64,000 nucleotides of DNA from Gigantopelta aegis (Eukaryota; Mollusca; Gastropoda; Neomphalida; Peltospiridae). Positions 22,300 to 32,400 of this stretch are shown in pieces (the first letter of the stretch is position 1; the number at the start of each line of letters is the position of its first letter). The notes under the pieces were generated by a model. The model saw nothing but the letters and a program-made list of their open reading frames with translations, ran no database searches and had not been told where the DNA came from. Where the stretch lies: NCBI RefSeq assembly GCF_016097555.1, contig NC_054712.1, positions 55,311,172 to 55,375,171 on the forward strand, read 5' to 3'. The translations under genes were made by a program, and so were the position numbers.

Positions 22300-23432
22300 T
22301 TAGTTGTTGAAGTGCGCCGATAACAGTCGACTCCGGGTAGCTATTCCATCTCTTCGCAATTGATCGTCTCTAGCATCATTGACTTCGTGATCTACCACCT
22401 GTGTATCACTTGTGTCATCAATGACGTCATTTGGGGGATCTGGGATCAACATACCTTTGCAAATGATCTCAAGAACAGCAGTTGCAACGATGACAAGGAC
22501 ACATCGCTTTGGAATAAACATCATGCATCTTCACGACTTATGTAGAATCCGCCATCTTGATTTCCACACACCAAAATGCCCTCTCGCAGGAGCTTCTAGT
22601 GGTTTTATGGGCTCTATTGTATGCTCTTTCTTGTCATGATACCGGCTGCAAGAACGGAGTCATTAACCATGGTCTTATAGGATATCCTGAATCCCCTAAT
22701 AACATACCGCCATCAACTTGACCATTCTCAAACAATTCCGCAATTCCACTTTCTCCATATCAATGCATCAGGTGCTGCACCAGGCCATTTTGCCACGATG
22801 TCCAAGAAAACACCATTAGCTGACATTGTGCACTGAACGTTGATAGCATGGTATCCTTTGTGGCTGAAACAAAAGTGTTCGTCACGTGAAGGACCTTGCA
22901 CTGGGATGAGAGTTCCATCTAAGGCCCCGAGAACGTTCGGGAAATTTGCCAATTTAAAGAAATCTTCTTTTGTGTTTCTCATTTCAGCATCCGTGTAAGG
23001 GAATTTTATATGTACGTTCTGCAATTTGGTGACAATAGACTTTGAAACTGCGTTTATGCACCTAGAAACGGAGTACCGGCTAATACCATGTACCTCACAC
23101 GTTACTACCTGAAAATGTCCTGTAGCATAATAACGTAGGGCTGCTACAATTTGTATCGACACCGGTAACGCACCACTTCTGAGCGTCTGTCTCTCGAGAT
23201 CCATTTGCAATGTATTGCATAGATACAATATTACTCTCCTATCCATTCTGTATCTGTCTTGTAATTCAATGTCATCCATGTAATCAAGACGATTATTTCT
23301 ATTCCTGAAGACTCTTGGCACCGTCTGTCTTCTTCTATAACGGCCATAATTGCAAAGCATTACAACCATCGCAGTTGTCATTGTGCAGGATGTCGAATGT
23401 TTAAAACAATATTCCGTGTTTTTCACGCTCAA
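22300..23432 (-). pseudogene. Harbinger (HARBI1-like) transposase, broken
   Basis: From the N-terminus: YMDDIELQDRYRMDRRVILY, QIVAALRYYATGHFQ, EVHGISRYSVSRCINAVSKS, FPNVLGALDGTLIPVQGPSR (first Asp), GYHAINVQ, then in another frame MLLGDSGYPIRPWLMTPFLQ (second Asp), ERAF (Glu region), and C-terminal MMFIPKRCVLVIVATAV, EIICKGMLIPDPP and LLSAHFNN. The first open stretch covers 23,432-22,728. Frameshifts near 22,742 and between 22,660 and 22,530, and a stop near 22,545, disable it. Length is otherwise close to family size. Confidence 0.88.
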
Positions 23433-24264
23433 CTACGACAAACGTTTTACTTTACGACACTCTAACAACAGGGTAGGAGCTCTTGTTAAAATAACGATAT
23501 CGCTAGTAACTGACACTTTCTGGCACATCAACTGTTCCTCCACGACGCCTTAACGATGTCGTTATGTACAACGATAGCTTCGGGAACATGGCCCCAGGAT
23601 TGCCTCCCGTTTCACTGTCAAAACCAGGTGGAAGTCTGTGCTCCAACTATAAAGCTGAACTCCTGGCATTCTGCAACGCTACAGAGACTCTGAAACTGTA
23701 GGAAAGAAATCCCAAGAAAGCAGTCTTCTTCTTAGGTACCCTTTCAGCATTGCAGGTCCAATCAACTTGCTCTGCAGTGGATCCCTGCACATACAGGCAA
23801 AGCGGGCAATGAAATCGCCGATCTGCTGGCAAAGGAGGGAAGCAAAAAAGATCAGCCCCTCTCAGATCTATCTTACAGAGAAACCAGAACTCTGATCCGC
23901 AACAGGCAAAAATCCACCTTCCTTGCTTCAAATGGCGGATACAATCTACATCAAGATCCTCTCCACCAACTACTGTCTCGCCACGGGCAAACACATTTTT
24001 TTTTGGCCTGAGAACAGGTCACTGCGGACTGAAAGGACATCTTAAAAAGATTGGAATTCAGCCCTCAACTCTCTGTGATTGTGGAAAAGATGACCAAACA
24101 CCACAACACTTCCTGCAGTCCTGTCCACTCAATAAGAGAGAGAGGCAACAAATCTGGCCTGTGAGTATTATGATGTATGCTAAGCTGTGGGGCTCTGCAA
24201 AAGATCTACGCCTAACAGCCCTTTTTGCGACTCTCACGGGACAACCTATCGAACGCTGAAGAAG

Positions 24265-24610
24265 AAGAAGATAATGACGACCATGAAGATGGTGATGACC
24301 ACAACGATGATGTTGACGATGATGATAATAATAAAAATGATGATGATTATGATGAATACGACAACGATGGTGGTGATAACGATAGTGGTGATGATGCGAC
24401 CACGACAACGATGAAGATGACGGTGGTTGTGATGATGATGAAGATGGTGTTGATAATTATGATGACGATAACGATAGTGATGATAATGATGATGATAATA
24501 ACGAAGATGATGATGATGTCGATGCCGACAACTTTTATGATAATGATGCTGATAGTGATGATGATAACGACAACGATTATGATGACGATAACGAAGAAAA
24601 AAACAAAAAC
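24265..24610. repeat. (GAT)n-rich imperfect satellite, right block
   Basis: GAT/GAC/AAT triplets directly after the LINE coding end, sharing long phrases with 20,425-20,600. Acidic open frames here are composition artefacts. Confidence 0.85.
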
Positions 24611-24966
24611 AAAACAAAACTACAACAACAAAATCCCCAATCAATCAATCAACCATTTAACTCGTGCTTAAGTCCCCTGCAGGTTGAAGCACAACCTTTT
24701 TGGACGCATCCTCCAAGATTCCCCAGTGGATGTGTCCAAAACAGGTCCACACAAAAAAAGAAGAAAAAGAAAAAAAGGAGAAAAAAAGAGAAAAAAAAGA
24801 AAAGAAACCTACGTAAATTGGCTATTTAGTTTTAACGGGTAAGTGGGCGGGATGCAACAGGCGCAAAGGAGGCATGATATATGTAGCTCAGTTGTACACT
24901 CATTCGAGATAGTGTGTGTGAGATAGAGGGGGAGGGAAGAGGAGGGAAAGAGATCGAAAATGTGTA

Positions 24967-24969
<3 letters not shown>

Positions 24970-25050
<81 letters not shown>

Positions 25051-25149
25051 AGAGAAGAGAAGAGAGATACACACAGACAGAGAGAGACACAGATCTCTCT
25101 TCCGTCATACGGGATACTCCTACCATATTTTATATAACAGTACATACAT

Positions 25150-25213
<64 letters not shown>
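24970..25213. repeat. (GA)n, (TACA)n and (CA)n microsatellites
   Basis: (GA)n at 24,973-25,040 with a G10 run, then (TACA)n from 25,141 and (CA)n to 25,213. A further (CA)n lies at 25,531-25,555. Low-complexity frames on both strands are rejected. Confidence 0.93.
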
Positions 25214-25214
<1 letters not shown>

Positions 25215-25354
25215 AGCCATAGATGTCCTGAGGTGCTATGTAAATATTCCTTTCTTTCAGATCACTCGTAAAATCGATCATTCCTCCTAGAGGACCCATT
25301 GGGTTTCCCTTTTCCAACCAGAACCCTATGTTTAGTATATCAAAGACCGTACAA

Positions 25355-25530
25355 GGTGCGGGACCTAGCTTCTAAAGTCGGTATAAAGCGATCGCCTCAG
25401 GTGCTTCGATCGAAGGATCGAATCCAGTCGATGGATCCATTCTCTGACTGTTTTTTCACGTCCCAAAACCAATTTCTCATAATCGGTATGTAAAATGCCG
25501 TGGTGTATGCTGCTTTGTTTGTGAGAAAGT
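25355..25530 (+). mobile_element. SINE type B head, 3'-truncated/degenerate
   Basis: GCGGGACCTAGCTTCTAAAG then AAGGATCGAATCC, a tRNA-like A box/B box arrangement followed by the TGGATCCATTCTCTGAC and TTTCACGTCCCAAAACCAA core. No intact tail. Confidence 0.6.
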
Positions 25531-25612
25531 AGACACACACACACACACACACACACGTATATATACTGAGAGGCATAAATAACGTAATATTTTCTTATAG
25601 AAATGTCACATC

Positions 25613-25889
25613 ACAGAGGCGGATCTAGGGGGGGGGGGGGCAGGGGCCCAGGTCCCCCCTAAATATATATATTAAGTATGTGGACAAATGACATACCGGT
25701 AACAATTGTAAGTAAATTAGGATTGTGTTTAACTCGGGGGGTAAATGAAATAAAATGCGTTTGAAGCATAATTTTGATAATATACACAAAGAATACAACT
25801 TGAGCGGTCGTTAGGTACCGTTTATCTTACAATGAGTTTTTTTAAAATGCTCCGCCGTGCCTGTAACGTGGCTTAAGTTTAAAAAAATA

Positions 25890-25924
<35 letters not shown>

Positions 25925-26074
25925 TAATAATAATAATAATAAAAAATTTAAAAGATCAATGTGGTAACTTAGCCTAAATATCTTTTAATTAATAACATTT
26001 TCATCCAAAATATTTATTTAGTGTTCTTGTGTTCCTTTTTAAAAGTTTTAGGATATAAACTCAGTTCCTGATTA
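25613..26074. other. Intergenic: G-rich transposon terminus and (AAT)n
   Basis: 25,613-25,660 reads CAGAGGCGGATCTAGGGGGG, a terminus common to G-rich DNA-transposon fragments. (AAT)n lies at 25,887-25,940. Otherwise nothing recognised. Confidence 0.5.
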
Positions 26075-26359
26075 TCATCGCAGAAAGGACAACAAAACTG
26101 CATCTGATCTCGTACAGTATTCAAAACTCCCGCTGGCCGCTCGATGTTTCTGACTCTTGAAAGATAACTTTATCCTACCAAAACTCGGTTTTCCGACGTT
26201 GACCGAAAAGAGTCGATCAATTCCGAAGTGTGTTGTTTTTGAAGACTCGCGCCATCTGGTGACAAGAGTAAATTTAACGCCATTTGTAGAGAGAAGGGAT
26301 AGTTTGTTACAATCCTTCACCATCCTTCCGTAGTGTGAGCCTTTCTGTAGGCTAACACC
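26075..26359 (+). promoter_or_regulatory. LSM14 presumed 5' UTR / promoter-proximal region
   Basis: More balanced base composition than the flanks, with several CpGs. CGCGCCATCTGGTGAC at 26,248-26,263 contains a GCCATCT core resembling a YY1-type site. No TATA box is evident. The transcription start is unknown. Confidence 0.3.
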
Positions 26360-26480
26360 ATGAGTGGAGGCATTCCATATCTTGGCAGTAAAATTAGCTT
26401 AATATCTAAAGCCGAAATTAGATATGAAGGCATATTGTACACCATCGATCCAAACGAATCGACGGTTGCTCTTGCCAAAG
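26360..26480 (+). CDS. LSM14: LSM14 coding exon 1 (LSm domain start)
   Basis: 40 codons plus one base, donor AAAG|GTGAGA. It encodes [20 protein letters not shown] and then [20 protein letters not shown], almost identical to vertebrate LSM14A. Confidence 0.96.
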
Positions 26481-29400
26481 GTGAGAACAGAAGCGTTAAA
26501 TTAGGTTGATAAACAAGGTTTCTTACAAACAATTTCTTGCTTTTTGTCCATTGAAGCTGCTTGTTAATAATATTGCATGCTATGATGATTATGAACAAAG
26601 CGGTTACTTTGTCATATGTACAAACTGTGGCTTTTCTGTTTGGACATTTCTTTGTAAAATTCTAAAACGAAAGTTGACCCAAAAACCAGTCTGGTGTCTT
26701 CCTTGTATATTTTTAAAGGTTTGTGTGCAATCATGCCGGTTTTTTAAAAATTGTTATTTAAAGGTATAGTAAAGCTCAGTAGCAGTAGTAATTCATACTA
26801 CTGTATCTAAAAATAAATATTGTAATATTGCCATGTCGTCAGTATTTGTAATCAGTAGGCCTAATGTTGAACAGGTTATACTTAAAATTACACTCAGTAA
26901 CACTGGTGTGTAAGATCTAAAGATGTTATGTTTTCCAGTACTCTTTTAGTCTGATACATCTGCTGTCAACCAAGTTTGCCACATCAGATTTGTACAATAT
27001 TAAACAAGTGACTCCTCATTTTTCTTTTATACAGTTTTAAAGTCCGTAATCTGCTAGCCATTGATCCAGATAGAAAAGGTTGATGGTCTGTGTGGTTAGC
27101 AGATTCAAAATGACATTGTGTCAAAGAATTGTAGGCCAAAGAGCGTCTTATTGCTTTTAAGTTTCTAACATGCATTTGATGTATCTGTCGCAGGCCTAGC
27201 CTTGGTTTCATTGTCCTCAAATCTACGAGTAAGTCTAAATTCACAAGGAGTGGAGGTTTGGCCTAAAAAAAAAATATTGGTTTCCCAGAATGTAACTCTT
27301 GAATCCGTTTTTTATTTTTATTGTAATTATAATTTCGCAAATACAGTCATCCACTTATTTGCATATCGGTTTATAGCATAATTCGGTTAATCGACTATTT
27401 TCACCCAACACGGAACCATTTGCCCGTATAACACTACAAAACATCCGGTTAATTGCACATACTACAGGCTATATATCGGTTATTTGCACATATAAATAAA
27501 GTTTTTTTGTGCTAAATTAATGTCACAAATGACTGAGAAAGTCTATCAAACTTTGGCAAAAAAACTCAAATAAATCACCGATTAATGTGTTTTGTTTGAG
27601 CTCAGTGTGGCAAGCTGACTGTAATCGCTGTTTACAGAGTCGACGTGTGACATGCAAATGACATGGTGTGCACGTTACTACTGGTGAATCACAATACCCG
27701 ACTACAAGATTTAAGAATGACATAAATAAGTTGAATAAACCTAAGACCTAATGTTTTGTTTGCAATATATTGCTGTTAATCAGAGGCCATCTCAATAACA
27801 GGTAACTCTCAGACTATTATTTTTAGAAGTACCGCCTGTGTGCTTGTACGCATGCGCACTCAACTATTGAGGCCCTATTCGATTGACGTGTTCAGGGCAA
27901 TCATTGTTCTGTGTCAATTATGTTATGTTGAGAAGCCTCGTTAGTAATTAAAAGATTACAGATCAATCGTCCTAGGCGGTTATGTTTTTAATAAATGTGA
28001 CCGAGAAAGGGTTGTTGTTAACTTATTCATTAGATGCAGTGTACGCTATATCTGTTAAACGCAAAAGAAACGATTTATCACTTGCTTCCCAAAAAATGTA
28101 GCGGAAAAAAAAAGACTGGTGGGGGAGGTCGTCAAAAAACAAACATAACAAAGACCGTTATTTATGGATCGTCCCTAAGTTTCTGCTATATTGTTAGACA
28201 CCAATCAGTCGGACCGCACCATGAAGGTCAGTCAATTGTGTTATACCGGTCATGCATGCAATGCAGACTGCTGGAACTGATAACGACTCACTAGCCGAGC
28301 TTAACTTTAATTGCTTAACAATAGCAAAATCATTATTTGGGGATCACAAATAATACCAAAGCTTGCCATATCTTTTGGGAGGGAAAGAACACCATACCAG
28401 CAAATTCATACAAGTTCACGTAATTCTATGGTAAGGTGCATTCGGTCAATCAACAGCCCGGTAATTCCGGAAACTGACGTCATTTTGTAAACACGTGCAC
28501 CGATGAAACGTGAACTTTTTGATGTTTCTGTTTCAAGTTTATCTCATTAACTACATGGCTAATACACTTTGTGTACACGAGTGGATGGTCAGTGTTTTTT
28601 ATTTAATGCACAAAGTTTGTGTTTTTAGAAAACGACGCCCAGTGATGGACGTTGTTGGGTTGGGTTTTTTTAAAAATGATTTCTGGTCTGGCAGATTAAA
28701 ACAAAACGTCATGCTAATTATATATATATCGATCGATATATTTTTTTACATTTATATATATCCAACTGCATGTGACATGTGTTCACTGTAATAGTTCCGG
28801 TATGAAGTACCACATTATGCTAGACTGTCTCCCATGCCACTTTGTAGTTGAATGGCTGTTACAAAGTGAAAGTCGGTACTCTATCGGTTAATCGACTAAC
28901 CCGGTTAATTGCACAAAATCGAGCAGCACCGAGGGTATGCAAATAAGTGGGTTTGACTGTAGTTACAATATAATAAGAAGAATTGTTGATAATTAAATAT
29001 TCTTATTCATTGTTAAGAAATTTGTTGTTAGTGTTGTTAATTGAAAACGTGTTACTTTTATGTTATTGTTAGTTATCTGATTTGATGTTGCATCAATGCA
29101 TGTTGATGAATGCATTTATTATCCCTTTACTGCCAAAACATCAGTGGAGATATTTCTTTATTTCATATTACAATACCCAGGACATTTATAGTTCTGTCAG
29201 GAACAATAATACCAGAACATCTTATGAATGTATTCATTTTTGCTAAAATCTGAACATAATGTTTACAATGGTCTATGCTGCCTCTTGAAGAAGTATGCTA
29301 GAATGGATAATCGTGAAACCACATTGATGTATCATGAATGCAATTCGAGGAACAAGGAATTGGTGCAGAAAGTGCCTACACAATGAAACAGCATTTTGCA

Positions 29401-32400
29401 ATGTAGTGGGTTGCTTTTCTATGCATTATCAACTTGCAAAAATATTTAATAAACTTGTTACTACAATGACACATCTCATGCTATTGATGTTGAATGATCA
29501 GGGCACATGTCTCATTGATTTGGTAATTGTCTTGTGTATATTGTATGTACTGCATTAAGAAATACCGTATTGTTCCTATTTGTAGCGCCCCCTCTAATAT
29601 AAGCGCCCCCTATGATCACGAGAAATGTATTATGAAACGGTACCCGTAAAATAGTAAAACTGGCTTACCTGACTGCCGATTTGCAATGATTATCATCGGT
29701 AAACAAATAAAATCCAAACGGGTGAAGCACTACGACACTAGTATGGGTGAACAGTATGTCACACATGTCGTTTATCAAATGTATGTTGCTGTTATCTCCA
29801 CGCAGAATGAACGCACGACACTCCGGTAACGCTGTTTAAAACCGGAAGTACAAACATACCGGTAGGTATTTACACCGATGCCATAACACCGTTTAAAAAA
29901 CGGGTAAATGATAACTTTAACTAAACTTAAAACTGGAGTCAAATGACAATAATTTGTGTACACAGTGACAATCAAATACACTCCGCAGGCCCTGTATGCC
30001 TACGTGCACAGTACCATGTATTTCGATAAATCAGCTGATGATGTACAGTACACTACGTCATTTCAACAAGAAAACGTCGCTGGTGGAGTGACTCGGTGGC
30101 AAAGCTTTTGATGTCTCAGCGAGCCAGACGCATTGACAGTTTGATACGAGGATTTTTCACACGTATTACAAAACGTGTTCTAGTACTCTAATTAGCGCGC
30201 CCTCTTTTGTGTTTTGCATCGCGCCCGGGCGCTACAAAAAGGAACAATACAGTACTTCTCTCTCTCTCTTTTTTAAGTGCCATATTGTTCTTGGCTGCAA
30301 ATACAAATTTTAATGTGCATTCTGCTGTTTCATTATTGCATGAAATCATGGCACTACTTTCCAAAGAACAACTTTTGGTTGAAAATCCCCTAAAATGCAC
30401 GTGTTTTTCGTGATAATTCTTGTGGACGAAGACCTGAGTTCCAAATATTCCTTATGATTGGACAGTCAATGTGACGGGACTTGTAGTTGGAAAGTTCCTT
30501 ATGATGGAGACACTGAACCAACAAGTACCACCACCAATCAAGTGACATGCGCAAAACCAGTTCACTGATTCAGTCTGTGGTTAGTGCAATGACGTGCGAG
30601 CCAAGGTAGTCTGGTTCGAATCCCAACAGATGCGTTTAAATGTGATGTAAAAAAAGTACTACTGAGACTTGGATTCATGATAGTGCTGCAGTAAAATCTT
30701 TCTAAAAAAACCTGACGTAGCTTTCTAATCACATCGTCAAAAACTTAATTTGGAGATACTGACAGATTTAAAATTCTTTGGTTACCCAATAAGTTTGTAA
30801 TATAATATACTGATAAAAACATCTTTATCAAGTTAATATGCAGCATTTGTTTGTTATAAAACGGGGGTGTAGAAATGGAAAATATTTCACTAGCCTGCCG
30901 GACTAGAACCAACTGCTGAAGACTAACCTTTACACATTTCTTTCATATAGATTTACAAAATTCAAGTGGCATTCTCAAAGTATTTAATGAAAAAAAAAAT
31001 CTATTCAAAATACACCGGCAACATACTCTGGATGTAAACAAATACTTTTTAGGGAAATATTGACCTTTGAAATACTTTTTGGGGAAATTGTGCTAATCGG
31101 AATTGCTATCACAACTGAACCATTTTTGTTGGCCAAAACCGAACCGAATTGGCTACAATGGCACCTAAGTGTATTTGCGAAAATGGTACCTTTTTCTTTT
31201 CTTTTTGTTTAGCTATAACGTCTTTTCAATGTATTGGGTTAAACTGTGTTACAAAGTAATAACTAATTAATATAGCTGCTGTTTTATTGAATATATCATC
31301 CTTCACAGCTTGTAATTCTGTTTTAACCGTACATTTTTAAATTTTTGGACCCGTTTTGTTCAATTTGGTTCTGTTTTTGTTTGGGGCCGTTTGGCACTGT
31401 TCCGTTTCTGGAACGTCACGCCGGCGTAGTTTGGAACTCCGAAGTCAGCAATACAGTACATGACCCTTTTGTTTGAATGGTTTTGAATTCTGGCATGGCT
31501 GATGCAGTCGCGGATTCAACATAAAAATAAAATTTAAATTTACAGTTAGAATTTTTACTCTCATTTGGCGAGCGGGAGAGTACTTTCTGCACCCCTGGTT
31601 ATAAATATAAAAAAGTGTCTGAAGTAGTCAAATTGTTATATAGATCTATATACCAATTTGACTACTTCAGTTAATTTGTATATTTTCAGTGAGATCATTT
31701 GGTACAGAAGATCGTCCTACAGATCGCCCTGTACCGCCTCGTGATGAAATCTTCGAATACATCATCTTCCGTGGGAGTGACATCAAGGACTTGCATGTTT
31801 GTGAACCTCCAAAAACTCAACCATTGCAAGGAGTGCCACATGATCCAGCCATAGTTAAGGTAATTAAAGTAGTCATTTGTAGAGGGAAACGGTTTCTTGC
31901 AATGATATAATGTATGTTTGCAATGGTGTATGTTATTGCCAACGAGAACCCATTCTATTGGCAATCTTCATTTGAAGTTGGTCATTTTAACATGAATTTC
32001 TGTGGCAGATGACATCTGTGTAGTGAGACCTATCCACATATGTTATCTTCATCACCATTGGTCCATTTTCATCTAACGAGATTTGTGAGCAGTGTAAATG
32101 TGCCTACTTGTTTGAACAAAAATGGCGAACACTGGTCGATGTGCCATTACGTAACCAACATATTCCTGCCTGCCAGCCAAACAAACAAGTTACAAATTTG
32201 TTTGCAAATTCCAATAAGGCAGCTGTTGTTACGTCTGCATCATTTAAATATAATATTGAATAATATATAGTCTATGGAGGAAAAAATACTTCTGAAAGTT
32301 AACAGCACGTAAAATTTAGCCTACATCTGAAGTCTTGACATGCAATAAACCAAAAAGAATGGTAGAAAACGTCCTTTTACACATTTTTAACAAAGATGTT

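Larger units (their letters stand above)
21280..23594 (-). mobile_element. PIF/Harbinger DNA transposon, dead, inside the LINE
   Basis: Terminal inverted repeats GGGCCATGTTCCCGAAGCT (left) and the same (right, reverse complement; GGGCCATGTTCCCGAAGCTA), 3-bp target duplication CAG at 21,277-21,279 and 23,595-23,597. It contains a minus-strand transposase remnant, a plus-strand accessory-ORF remnant and a SINE. The layout of two divergent ORFs with 3-bp duplication is typical of Harbinger. Confidence 0.9.
20607..24260 (+). mobile_element. 5'-truncated LINE (RNase H-bearing, I/Jockey-like group), split by a Harbinger element
   Basis: The left part (20,607-21,279) encodes the end of the reverse transcriptase region (KTVYTGAVRPTLEYG, LDRVQNVGLRTILGAMKSTP, EPLEGRRQAKLLTHAEKMKR). 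The right part (23,595-24,250) encodes an RNase H segment (HTGKAGNEIADLLAKEGSKK) and a C-terminal zinc-knuckle-like stretch (CDCGKDDQTPQHFLQSC). Frameshifts (for example near 20,735) and stops (after ITVNKN at 21,136) make it dead. The endonuclease and most of the RT are absent. The 3' end runs into GAT-rich sequence that may be its tail. Confidence 0.8.

Noticed and set aside
24187-24671. Asp/Asn-rich and His/Arg-rich open frames
   Set aside because: Translation of the (GAT)n satellite; no domain, start context or splice structure.
24809-25271. Open frames around 25.0 kb with RE, SL or TH repeats
   Set aside because: Microsatellite translation on both strands.
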